A DNA stretch of 36,029 nucleotides from Corallococcus llansteffanensis (GTDB lineage Bacteria > Myxococcota > Myxococcia > Myxococcales > Myxococcaceae). Positions 16,130 to 24,435 of the stretch are shown here, one piece after another. The stretch lies in assembly GCF_003612055.1 (NCBI RefSeq), contig NZ_RAWB01000027.1, positions 1 to 36,029 on the forward strand, read 5' to 3'. The position numbers and the translations under genes are program-made. The notes below the pieces were generated by a model. That model was not told where the DNA came from and searched no databases. It saw nothing but the letters and a program-made list of their open reading frames with translations. The first letter of the stretch is position 1, and every line of letters begins with the position of its first letter.

Positions 16130-18157
16130 TCAGACGGTGATGCCGCAGGGGATCCGGTCGGGCTGCAGGACGGTGTAGGGCACTTCGCACTTCGCGTTCC
16201 GGGCCTTCACCGCGTCGCGCTGGGCGCGCAGCCGGGCGTGGAAGCGGTCGCGGATCGCGAGGACCTCCGGCTCGGTGAAGTACTCCTCGTACCAGCCGCC
16301 CTCGTGGAGCAGGTACTCCTCGTCGTCACCGAAGCTGGAGAGCGCCCGGCCGATGGAGACCTGCCAGAGCATCTGGGACTTGGAGGGGATCATCTCCACG
16401 ATGTCATCCGGGCCGATGAGGCCCTTCTTCGTCGGAGGCGCCTTGCGCATGCACAGGGGCGCGTTCGGCACGAAGGCGTAGTGTTCGTACTGGAGGTAGT
16501 TCACCGCGGCGTGCTGGACGCTGACCGTGAAGAGGACGGTGGTGAGCATGTCCACCAGGTCGGAGACGCGCTTCAGCTCCGTGCAAGGCAGCTTCTCCAC
16601 GGGCAGCCCGTGCGTGGTGAGGTCTGCCCACCAGCGCTGCATCTCAGCGTCGTTCACGAGCTCCGCGTCGGACTTGTAGAAGTGTCCGAGCACTCCGCCG
16701 ACGTACTCCTCGAACGCGTCCCACAAGGGCAGTGCGTCGTCACGGTAGGGATAGTGCGGAAGCACCGCCGGGTCGAGGACGCCGCGGCGCTCGATGTCCG
16801 GGCGCGGCTTGTTGTCCGTCAGCTTCCAGCGCTGGTACCCCTTCTTGCCCAGGAACACGTGGCCCTTGTCGGGGCCGCCGGTGGCGATGATGTCGTCGAA
16901 CACGCCGCCCTCGGCGAGCAGCCCCTTGCGGGCCCCCTCGTTGATGGCGAGGGTGTAGCGGAAGTGGCGGCGCAGCAGCTTGTAGACGGGGTGCGGGTCC
17001 GGGAGGTTGCGCATCGTCGCCATGACGAAGGGCTCCGCCACGAAGTGGGTTCGCAGTGCGTGCCCCACCATCTGGTGGGTGTTCCCCTCGCTGCACCGGA
17101 CGTAGATCTTCGCGGCCAGCCAGTCGTATTGGCTGTCATTGGGCGTGAACACCGGATCCTGCTCGGGGTCCCGGCCGAGCTGGATGGCGAGGGGCCGGAG
17201 CTGCCAGGTGTCGTCGAGGTACAGGATGCACCGGGACGCGGGCGACCAGCGGCGCTCCTCGACGCCCTCCTTGTCGACCTTCCGGAACATCGGCACGTCG
17301 TCCAGGATCTCGAAGTCGAGCAGGAAGAGGCGCTTCGCCTCCAGCGCCTGGGCCAGCGAGGTGTCCGGTGCCAGGAGGCCGTGCAGGTCGGCGTCCGCGA
17401 GCGGAAGGCCCTGGGGCAGCGCGGTGATGCTCTGGATGTGGACGGGGGTGATGCCCTGGACGGCCTGCCGCGCGAACTCGTAGTCGTCCTTCCACCGGTT
17501 GGCGAGCTGGGGCAGCTCGATGCCCTTGAAGAAGTCGAAGATGTCCACCAGCCCGTTCCAGGCCTTGCTCAGCACAGGCATGTTCAGCTTGATGGCCGCC
17601 AGGGTCTTGGCGATGACGACCTCGTAGTTGCCATCCACCAGCCCCCGGTAGAGCTCGTCCTTCGGGAGCGGACGCGCCTCGCTGATGTCGAGCGCGCCAG
17701 GCAGCCCGGCGGTCGCCTCCGCCGCACGCCAGCCATACATCCGCTGGCGGGCCTGGAGCTGTTCCAGCCGGGCCGAGGCCTCGCGCTCGCTGCGGACCTG
17801 GTGGGACAGCCGCGCCGTGCCTTCGAGGACCTCGGACGTGGAATGGCCCAGCACCCACCGGTGGTGTGGGAAGAACCAATTCTTTTCACCGGCGGTGACG
17901 CGCACGGAGTCGAGCAGCCAATCGCTCGCGACGCCTCCGGCGTTGGAGAAGCGGAGCAGGAGCAGCTCGCCCAGGTCGTGGGTCTTGACCGTGTAGGAGT
18001 CCTCCACGCCGGCCTCGAAGTCGTTGTGGAAGCGCTTGTCCAGCTTCTGGGGAGCGCTCTCGCCCTGGGTGCCCACGAGGACGACGGAGATCGCGGCGTT
18101 GGTCCCCGCGCCAAGCCGTGAGCTCGTGCGAATCGTTAGCGTGTACTCGGCATTCAT
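16130..18157 (-). CDS. PLAT-domain lipoxygenase
   Basis: A 675-residue arachidonate-type lipoxygenase, which adds O2 to polyunsaturated fatty acids to give hydroperoxides. Residues about 1-110 form a PLAT/LH2 lipid-binding beta-sandwich. The catalytic part has the exact signature H-x4-H-x4-H-x17-H-x8-H: His361, 366, 371, 389 and 398, of which His366 and His371 are metal ligands. The third His ligand is His549 and the Asn ligand Asn553 (HAAVN). The C-terminal carboxylate comes from Val675 rather than the usual Ile. The Coffa stereocontrol position is Ala409 (INEGAR), predicting an S-product. No signal peptide is visible, so it is likely cytosolic. The P450 gene follows directly. The start has GGGGA about five bases upstream. 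Confidence 0.95.
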   Translation of the reverse strand: MNAEYTLTIRTSSRLGAGTNAAISVVLVGTQGESAPQKLDKRFHNDFEAGVEDSYTVKTHDLGELLLLRFSNAGGVASDWLLDSVRVTAGEKNWFFPHHRWVLGHSTSEVLEGTARLSHQVRSEREASARLEQLQARQRMYGWRAAEATAGLPGALDISEARPLPKDELYRGLVDGNYEVVIAKTLAAIKLNMPVLSKAWNGLVDIFDFFKGIELPQLANRWKDDYEFARQAVQGITPVHIQSITALPQGLPLADADLHGLLAPDTSLAQALEAKRLFLLDFEILDDVPMFRKVDKEGVEERRWSPASRCILYLDDTWQLRPLAIQLGRDPEQDPVFTPNDSQYDWLAAKIYVRCSEGNTHQMVGHALRTHFVAEPFVMATMRNLPDPHPVYKLLRRHFRYTLAINEGARKGLLAEGGVFDDIIATGGPDKGHVFLGKKGYQRWKLTDNKPRPDIERRGVLDPAVLPHYPYRDDALPLWDAFEEYVGGVLGHFYKSDAELVNDAEMQRWWADLTTHGLPVEKLPCTELKRVSDLVDMLTTVLFTVSVQHAAVNYLQYEHYAFVPNAPLCMRKAPPTKKGLIGPDDIVEMIPSKSQMLWQVSIGRALSSFGDDEEYLLHEGGWYEEYFTEPEVLAIRDRFHARLRAQRDAVKARNAKCEVPYTVLQPDRIPCGITV

Positions 18158-18330
18158 GGGGTCCCCACTACCACGGGGGCCTCACGGTAGGCCGGCGAAT
18201 CTGGGACCTGCAAGCCATGCTAGCGTCCGGGTGAGATGATCCCCGCCCTACACAGTCCATGTCATGAAAGCGATTCCGGAGTGCCCCCCTGGGGAGGCTT
18301 CCCGGCGATGTTTGGGATTGAGGCCCTGGG
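18158..18330. promoter_or_regulatory. Shared divergent promoter region of two lipoxygenase genes
   Basis: This 173-base gap lies between the start codons of the PLAT lipoxygenase (leftward) and the transthyretin-like lipoxygenase (rightward). Both could be controlled by one regulator. Ribosome sites are GGGGA on the left and TGAGG (18319-18323) on the right. I found no convincing operator palindrome or sigma-54 box. Confidence 0.45.
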
Positions 18331-20391
18331 ATGATGCTCGCAGCCTGGCGCCGCCTGAAGTCCTCCCTGGGCATTGAATCCCAAGAACCTGACCTCTTGG
18401 AACCCGAGGAACTGGCCCGGTGGTACGCGGGCCTCGACCTGCCGCAGCGGCTCGCGCTCAGCCGCAAGCTGGCCTCGCGCGTCCGAGCCCCTCGCGTGTC
18501 GAGGGAGAGCGCCACCCTCCCCGCCGTCGCCACCGGCCGCCTCGTCTTCCAGCAGGACGGTCCCCAGGGGGCCATTCCGCTGCACCACGTGAAGGTGGAG
18601 CTGTGGGACCGGGACCTGGGCACGCCGGATGACTTCCTGGGAGAGGGCTTCACGGACGCGGAAGGGGCGTTCGCAATCCGGTACGACCCCGCGGATGCGG
18701 GTGAAGACGACGTTCCGGATTTGGAGCTGCGCTACTTCGAACCCCAGCACACGTTCCGCAAGGATGGACGGGTGGTGGAGAGTTGGAGGCGCATCGGTTC
18801 GGAGCGGGGGCCCGACGACCACGGTTGGCTCCATCACGACTTCGGCACGGTGCGGGTGCCCTACTGGGAATACGACCCGGCGACGCCGCTGGCGCGGCTG
18901 CTCGTGGTGGAGGAAGGCACCCCTCCGACGGCGTATGCGCCGGGACGGTCCCTGGCGATGCTGAAGGCCGTCGCGCCCATCGAGCTCGTCAAACGACAGC
19001 ATCTGCTTCAGGGGCGTCTGGGGCAGGCGCCCAGCCTCGCGAAGATCCAGGCGGACTACCCGGAGGCAACGACGATCCGGCTGGAGCGGGAGTCCCCCGG
19101 GTCGACCCGGAGTGATGCCTATTTTGGCGAACGCCTGCTCAACGGCATGTTCTCGACCATCCTGGACCGGGACCCCGAGGCGCCCGGTGATGCGCAGGCG
19201 TTCCGGCTCTACCACCCGTGGAATGCCTATGAGCAGGACGGCATCCACTGCCTGCCCGACGTGGACGTGCGGCTGCGGCTCGTGGAAGGCCGGCTGCTGC
19301 CCGTGCGCATCATCCTGGGGCTGCGCGAGCCAGGAGCCACGGCGCCGGGTTCACCGGTGACGCGGAGAACCTTCACGCCCGCGGATGGCGCGGACTGGGA
19401 GGCCGCCAAGCGGATGGCACGGGTGAGCGCGACGCTGGACACGGAGCTGGGCAATCACCTGGGGCAATGCCACTTCAACGTCGAACAGTATGCCATCGCC
19501 GCGAGCAGGAACCTGCGGCGCAATCCCTTGCGCTGGTTGCTGATGCCCCACCTGCGGGAGGTGGTGTTGATCAACCATGCGGCGAGCGGCTTCCTGGTGG
19601 GACCCACGGGATACATCACGCGCGCGAGTGCCTTGACGGAGCACGGAATCAACAAGCGGCTGGAACACCTGATGGGCAGCTATGATTGGAAGGGCTTCGC
19701 GCCCGCGATGCCTGTCTGTGAAGGCCACCGGTATGCCCAGGCCGGGCAGCTCTTCTGGCGGCTGCTGGGAGAGCACATCGATGCGTTCTTCACGGAGCAT
19801 GGGGCGGAGCTCGAAGCGCAGTGGCGGGAGGTGCGCAGGTTCTCGGATGACCTCGTCGCGCACTCGGCGCCTGCGTTTGTCTGCCGTTACTTGAGGGCGA
19901 AGGTGCCGGGGAAGGACGCAGCGTGGTTCGTGCGCTCCGAACGCATGGACCTGGACACGAAGGCAGCGGAGCCGCCGCCCAAGGCCGTGAGCGCGGTGAC
20001 CTGGACGGACACGCCGCAGGCCGGCGAGGTGGAGGCGCTGAAGAGCCTCTGCCGTTACGTCATCTTCTTCGCGACCTTCCGGCACGCCTGGGCGAACAAC
20101 CTCCAGTGGGAGGACGCAGGCGAGGTGTTGTACTCGTGCCTGGGCCTCCGCTGGGGCCAGGGAGGGACGCTGCCGACAGAGGAGGACCTGGACGTCGCTC
20201 CGAAGCCGGACGAGGCGACGGAGATGCTATGGATCTCCTGGATGCTGTCGAAGACGAACTACGGGCTCATTCTCTCCAACGAGGAGGAGGACCTGCATCC
20301 CCGCCTGTTGGAACTGCTCCGGACCCATGCGGCGCAGTTCGCCGCGCTGGGCCTGGATGTGCGGACGGTCAGCTCCCGCATCAACATCTGA
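18331..20391 (+). CDS. Divergent lipoxygenase with transthyretin-like N-terminal domain
   Basis: A 686-residue lipoxygenase-family protein that does not match the usual signature but keeps all metal ligands by alignment to its neighbour: His376 and His381 (NHLGQCH), His585 and Asn589 (RHAWANN), and C-terminal Ile686 (SSRINI). The non-ligand His of the signature is Thr/absent, and the last signature His is retained in MPHLRE. The Coffa-equivalent residue is Ala (LINHAAS). Instead of a PLAT domain, residues about 65-185 have the pattern of the transthyretin-like family (VKVELWDRD, PDDFLGEGFTDAEG). An N-terminal helical stretch (1-60) precedes it. TGAGG seven bases upstream supports the start. 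Likely a dioxygenase of the same or a related lipid, or of the product of the adjacent pathway; activity is inferred only. Confidence 0.85.
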   Translation: MMLAAWRRLKSSLGIESQEPDLLEPEELARWYAGLDLPQRLALSRKLASRVRAPRVSRESATLPAVATGRLVFQQDGPQGAIPLHHVKVELWDRDLGTPDDFLGEGFTDAEGAFAIRYDPADAGEDDVPDLELRYFEPQHTFRKDGRVVESWRRIGSERGPDDHGWLHHDFGTVRVPYWEYDPATPLARLLVVEEGTPPTAYAPGRSLAMLKAVAPIELVKRQHLLQGRLGQAPSLAKIQADYPEATTIRLERESPGSTRSDAYFGERLLNGMFSTILDRDPEAPGDAQAFRLYHPWNAYEQDGIHCLPDVDVRLRLVEGRLLPVRIILGLREPGATAPGSPVTRRTFTPADGADWEAAKRMARVSATLDTELGNHLGQCHFNVEQYAIAASRNLRRNPLRWLLMPHLREVVLINHAASGFLVGPTGYITRASALTEHGINKRLEHLMGSYDWKGFAPAMPVCEGHRYAQAGQLFWRLLGEHIDAFFTEHGAELEAQWREVRRFSDDLVAHSAPAFVCRYLRAKVPGKDAAWFVRSERMDLDTKAAEPPPKAVSAVTWTDTPQAGEVEALKSLCRYVIFFATFRHAWANNLQWEDAGEVLYSCLGLRWGQGGTLPTEEDLDVAPKPDEATEMLWISWMLSKTNYGLILSNEEEDLHPRLLELLRTHAAQFAALGLDVRTVSSRINI

Positions 20392-20396
20392 GCCCT

Positions 20397-20786
20397 TCAG
20401 GGCTCGTCTACTTGAGTCATTTCATCGGGGAGGGGCGTGCGCAGAAACATCAGTCCACTCCCCTTCCGCTCGCGGATGACCCGGAAGCCCTTTCCCGCGA
20501 TACGAACGAGGTCCCCTTCATTCCCCTGCCCCTGGGCCAGCCAGATGTCGGCCTCCGCTGACGTCGGGAATGACTGGACCGCGACGACCGATTCCGTCGC
20601 GGGCACGAAGAACTTCCGGAAGTACTCTCGGTAGTCCGCCAACTGCTCGCGGTCACGAATGTAGAGCAAGGCCACCGCGGCGATCCGGAGGGCCTCGTCT
20701 TCTGGCGTCCCCTCCTGGAATCGCTCACCCACCGTTCCCAGGACGGCCATCACCGCATCGACATCGAAGTTTGAGTTGTAGGCCAT
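20397..20786 (-). CDS. Small hypothetical protein next to a lipoprotein gene
   Basis: A 129-residue soluble protein without signal, membrane segment or recognised motif. The first half is helical and acidic (EDEALRIAAVALLYIRD); the second has a likely alpha/beta stretch ending in VRIAGKGFRVIRE. It begins 12 bases after the stop of the lipoprotein gene and is surely co-transcribed. A GGAA lies about eight bases before the ATG. The two-gene arrangement recalls myxobacterial lipoprotein toxin and immunity pairs, but I do not recognise an immunity family here. It converges with the second lipoxygenase gene (5-base gap). Confidence 0.75.
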   Translation of the reverse strand: MAYNSNFDVDAVMAVLGTVGERFQEGTPEDEALRIAAVALLYIRDREQLADYREYFRKFFVPATESVVAVQSFPTSAEADIWLAQGQGNEGDLVRIAGKGFRVIRERKGSGLMFLRTPLPDEMTQVDEP

Positions 20787-20798
20787 GAATGATTCCGC

Positions 20799-21281
20799 TC
20801 ACAGGGCGAGTGGCGCCAGGATCAAAGCTCCAGCCGCTCCAATGGTGAGGATGAAAGCCGTGCCCCCGACGACGACCATGGTGCCTAGCGCGACCTCGGA
20901 CTTGTGCTCACGCAGCCACTCACGCGCTTGTTGAAGACTGGAGAACTCCAGCTTCTGTGCTGAAGGAGTCGTCTCCTCCTGCTCATCCACACAATCGTTG
21001 TAGGCCTTGCCGCACCCCGCCGTGCACCGCTTGTAGTACCACTCGTCGTGTTTGTGCGGATACGGAGGGCGACTCTTCTGCCAGCAATCCCGGAAGCATG
21101 ACTCGTGCTCGGCCTGACAATCCCGTGCCCCTGCGCCCCCTGTGGCCAGCGACGCCCCTACGCCCTCCGCGGATTCCGCGATGACATGGAAGCGTGGGGC
21201 TGGTGCCGGAGCATGCGCGCAGCCCATCCCCGCCAATAGCGGGAGCAAGACCGACACCACCATCCATTTTGACAGGCGCAT
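20799..21281 (-). CDS. Cys-rich lipoprotein with C-terminal hydrophobic segment
   Basis: A 160-residue predicted lipoprotein: the ATG at 21281 gives a signal with lipobox GMGC (Cys21). After a spacer comes a block with regularly spaced cysteines (HESCFRDCW, then PPYPHKHDEWYY, RCTAGCGKAYNDC), probably disulfide-bonded or metal-binding. The last 30 residues are a strongly hydrophobic, Gly/Ala-rich segment (VALGTMVVVGGTAF...) reaching the stop. The layout of lipidated N-terminus, Cys block and short partner gene resembles the front part of myxobacterial transferable lipoprotein toxins, but there is no toxin domain behind it. It could be a truncated relative, or an envelope protein with other duties. 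Confidence 0.75.
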   Translation of the reverse strand: MRLSKWMVVSVLLPLLAGMGCAHAPAPAPRFHVIAESAEGVGASLATGGAGARDCQAEHESCFRDCWQKSRPPYPHKHDEWYYKRCTAGCGKAYNDCVDEQEETTPSAQKLEFSSLQQAREWLREHKSEVALGTMVVVGGTAFILTIGAAGALILAPLAL

Positions 21282-21314
21282 CAGGCCCCCCGAGGAGGCC
21301 AAGGATAACCTTGC

Positions 21315-22208
21315 TCAGTACGTCCAGGGGAAGCGCTTGAAGTCACGCTTCCGCTTGTGGACAAACGCGTCGCGGCCTTCCTGTGCCTCCTCCGTGCCGT
21401 ACCCCAGGCGCGTGGCCTCTCCCGCGAAGAGCTGCTGGCCCACGAGCCCGTCGTCCGGGAGGTTGAAGGCATACTTCAGCATCTTGATGGCCGTGGGGCT
21501 CTTGGTGTTGATCTCCGCCGCCCACTCCAGCGAGAACTTTTCCAGGTCCGCGTGCGGCACCGACGCGTTGATGGCATTCATCTGGAACGCCTCGTCCGCC
21601 GTGTAGGACTGGCCCAGGAAGAAGATCTCCCGCGCCCGCTTCTGCCCCACCTGCCGCGCCAGCAGCGCGGAGCCGTAGCCAGCGTCGAAGCTCGCCACGT
21701 CCGCGTCCGTCTGCTTGAACATCCCGTGCTCCTTGCTCGCGATGGTCATGTCACACACCACGTGCAAGCTGTGCCCGCCTCCCGCCGTCCAGCCCGGCAC
21801 CACCGCGATCACCACCTTGGGCAGGAAGCGGATCTGCCGCTGCACCTCCAGGATGTGCAACCGCCCCAGCCGCGCCGGATCCGCTGCCTCTTCACCGGGC
21901 TCGTACTTGTAGCCGTCCTTGCCCCGGATGCGCTGATCTCCCCCCGAGCAGAACGCCCACCCGCCATCCTTCGGCGACGGCCCGTTGCCCGTGAGCAGCA
22001 CCACGCCCACGTCCGTCATGAACCGCGTGGCCTCCAGCGCTCGCGACAGCTCGTCCACCGTCTTCGGACGGAACGCGTTGCGCACCTCCGGCCGGTTGAA
22101 CGCGATGCGCACCGTGCCCTGATCCACCGCGCGGTGGAACGTGATGTCCTTGAACTTGAAGCCTTCCACCGCCTGCCAGCGGGACGCGTCGAAGAGGGCC
22201 GAAACCAT
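21315..22208 (-). CDS. menB: 1,4-dihydroxy-2-naphthoyl-CoA synthase (MenB)
   Basis: A 297-residue crotonase-family enzyme that closes the ring of o-succinylbenzoyl-CoA in menaquinone synthesis. MenB features are clear: FNRPEVRNAFRP at the N-terminus, the SGGDQRIRG loop, GWTAGGGHSLHVVCDMTIA, the TDADVASFDAGYGS segment and the C-terminal RDFKRFPW tail. Family length fits. It is slightly longer at the front than some homologues. No other men gene lies in the window, so the pathway is dispersed in this genome, which is common outside enterobacteria. It is divergent from the monooxygenase-like gene (88-base gap). Confidence 0.94.
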   Translation of the reverse strand: MVSALFDASRWQAVEGFKFKDITFHRAVDQGTVRIAFNRPEVRNAFRPKTVDELSRALEATRFMTDVGVVLLTGNGPSPKDGGWAFCSGGDQRIRGKDGYKYEPGEEAADPARLGRLHILEVQRQIRFLPKVVIAVVPGWTAGGGHSLHVVCDMTIASKEHGMFKQTDADVASFDAGYGSALLARQVGQKRAREIFFLGQSYTADEAFQMNAINASVPHADLEKFSLEWAAEINTKSPTAIKMLKYAFNLPDDGLVGQQLFAGEATRLGYGTEEAQEGRDAFVHKRKRDFKRFPWTY

Positions 22209-22296
22209 GCGCAGTCATGCTCCGAAAATGGGGGAGTGAACGGCCGCGGACCCTACCAGTTTCCCGCTCCCAGACGCCCGCGCTACCGTGCGCCCC
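22209..22296. promoter_or_regulatory. Divergent gap between menB and the monooxygenase-like gene
   Basis: An 88-base region that must carry the menB promoter and that of the rightward three-gene operon. The rightward start at 22297 has no clear Shine-Dalgarno sequence, which would be compatible with a near-leaderless transcript. No operator seen. Confidence 0.35.
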
Positions 22297-22614
22297 ATGC
22301 CCACGAGCCTGCTCGTCGTCCATGTCCACGTGCACGTGCTTCCCCAGCACGTCGACGCCTTCCTCCAGGCCACCCTCGCCAACGCCCGTGCCAGCGTGAA
22401 GGAGCCCGGCATCGCCCGCTTCGACGTCGTGCAGGACAACGAAGACCCCACCCGCTTCGTCCTCGTCGAGGCCTACCGCTCCCCCGATGCCCCCGCCGCG
22501 CACAAGGAGACCGCCCACTACCTCACGTGGCGCGACACCGTCACCCCGATGATGGCCGAGCCCCGCACCAGCCGCCGCTACACCAACCGCTTCCCCGACG
22601 ACGCGGGCTGGTGA
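22297..22614 (+). CDS. Antibiotic biosynthesis monooxygenase (ABM) family protein
   Basis: A 105-residue ferredoxin-like ABM-fold protein. The N-terminal strand [16 protein letters not shown], then a helix, ending in [25 protein letters not shown] and the late [14 protein letters not shown] helix, match the small quinone-type monooxygenase/LsrG-like family. The substrate is unknown. It ends 1 base before the start of the alcohol dehydrogenase gene, so it is translationally linked. A GTG at 22288 is a possible earlier start, adding three residues. Confidence 0.82.
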   Translation: MPTSLLVVHVHVHVLPQHVDAFLQATLANARASVKEPGIARFDVVQDNEDPTRFVLVEAYRSPDAPAAHKETAHYLTWRDTVTPMMAEPRTSRRYTNRFPDDAGW

Positions 22615-22615
22615 C

Positions 22616-23782
22616 ATGCCGCCCGTGAGCTTCGAGTTCGCCACCGCGAACCGCATCCTCTTCGGCCCCGGCCGCCTCGCCGAGGTCCCCGACCTGGTGC
22701 GCGCGCTCGGCGGCCACAAGGTCCTGCTCGTCACCGGCACGAACCCCGCCCGCGCCGAGCCCCTCCGCGCCGGACTCGAACGCCTGGGCATCCCTTCCGC
22801 CTCGTTCCGCGTCGCGGGCGAGCCCACGGTCGACACCGCGCGCGAAGGCACCGCCATCGCCGTGGACCACGCATGCGATGCCGTGGTCGCAATGGGCGGA
22901 GGCAGCGCGCTCGACGCAGGCAAGGCCATCGCCGCGCTCGCCGCCAACGGGGGCGACCCGCTGGACTACCTGGAAGTCATTGGCCGGGGACAGGCGCTCA
23001 CGAAGCCGTCGCTGCCGTTCGTGGCCATCCCCACCACCGCGGGCACCGGCTCGGAGGTGACGCGCAACGCGGTGCTGGGCTCGAAGGAGGCCGGCGTGAA
23101 GGCCAGCCTGCGCAGCCCCCTGATGCTGCCTCGCGTGGCCCTGGTGGACCCCGACCTCCTGGAGCACGCCCCCGCCGCCGTGCTCGCGGCGGGCGGTCTG
23201 GACGCGCTGTCCCAGCTCATCGAGCCCTTCGTGTCCGTGCGCGCCCAACCCCTCACGGATGCGCTCGCCCGCGAAGGCGTGCAGCGCTCGGCGCGCTCGC
23301 TGCGCAAGGCCATCCTCCAGGGTCCCGGCCCCGCGGAGCGCGAGGACCTGGCCCTCGCCAGCCTCTTCGGTGGCCTGTGCCTCGCCAACGCGGGCCTGGG
23401 CGCGGTGCATGGCTTCGCGGCGCCGCTGGGCGGGATGCTCGGCGCGGCCCATGGGGCGCTGTGCGCCGCGCTGCTCGGGGCCACGCTGGAGGTGAACCTG
23501 GAGGCCCTTCGCACCCGTGCCGCGGACCACCCCGCCCTGCCCCGCTTCCGCGAGCTGGCCGTGCTGCTCACCGGCCAGCCGGAGGCCCGCGCCGAGGAAG
23601 GCATCGCCTGGGTGAAGGCCCTGGTCCACGACGTGCGCATCCGGGGCCTGCGCGACATGGGCCTCGCCGACGCGGACGTGCCGGGGCTCGTGGCGAAGGC
23701 CCGCGCCGCCAGCAGCATGAAGGGCAATCCGCTTCCGCTCACCGATGCGGAGTTGACGACGCTCGTCGAACGGTCGATGTGA
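22616..23782 (+). CDS. Iron-containing (group III) alcohol dehydrogenase-like protein
   Basis: A 388-residue Fe-ADH-family NAD(P)-linked dehydrogenase. The nucleotide loop is VVAMGGGSALDAGKA, followed by the PTTAGTGSEVT motif. Of the four metal positions of the FucO type, Asp196, His265 and His279 are present, but the His at the second position is Gln200 (DALSQLIE), and the catalytic-site His after VHGFA is Ala269. The protein is thus a divergent member whose metal use and substrate are unclear; a maleylacetate-reductase-like role is one alternative. It sits between the ABM gene and endonuclease III gene in a tight operon. Confidence 0.88.
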   Translation: MPPVSFEFATANRILFGPGRLAEVPDLVRALGGHKVLLVTGTNPARAEPLRAGLERLGIPSASFRVAGEPTVDTAREGTAIAVDHACDAVVAMGGGSALDAGKAIAALAANGGDPLDYLEVIGRGQALTKPSLPFVAIPTTAGTGSEVTRNAVLGSKEAGVKASLRSPLMLPRVALVDPDLLEHAPAAVLAAGGLDALSQLIEPFVSVRAQPLTDALAREGVQRSARSLRKAILQGPGPAEREDLALASLFGGLCLANAGLGAVHGFAAPLGGMLGAAHGALCAALLGATLEVNLEALRTRAADHPALPRFRELAVLLTGQPEARAEEGIAWVKALVHDVRIRGLRDMGLADADVPGLVAKARAASSMKGNPLPLTDAELTTLVERSM

Positions 23783-23792
23783 GGGTCCGCCC

Positions 23793-24431
<639 letters not shown>

Positions 24432-24435
24432 GCCG

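Noticed and set aside
16238..18121. 627-codon rightward frame opposite the PLAT lipoxygenase
   Set aside because: The leftward frame holds the full lipoxygenase signature and C-terminus; the antisense frame is a reading-frame mirror.
20799..21281. Calling this lipoprotein a definite SitA toxin
   Set aside because: No toxin domain and no recognised immunity family; similarity is in layout only, so it is reported as an inference.
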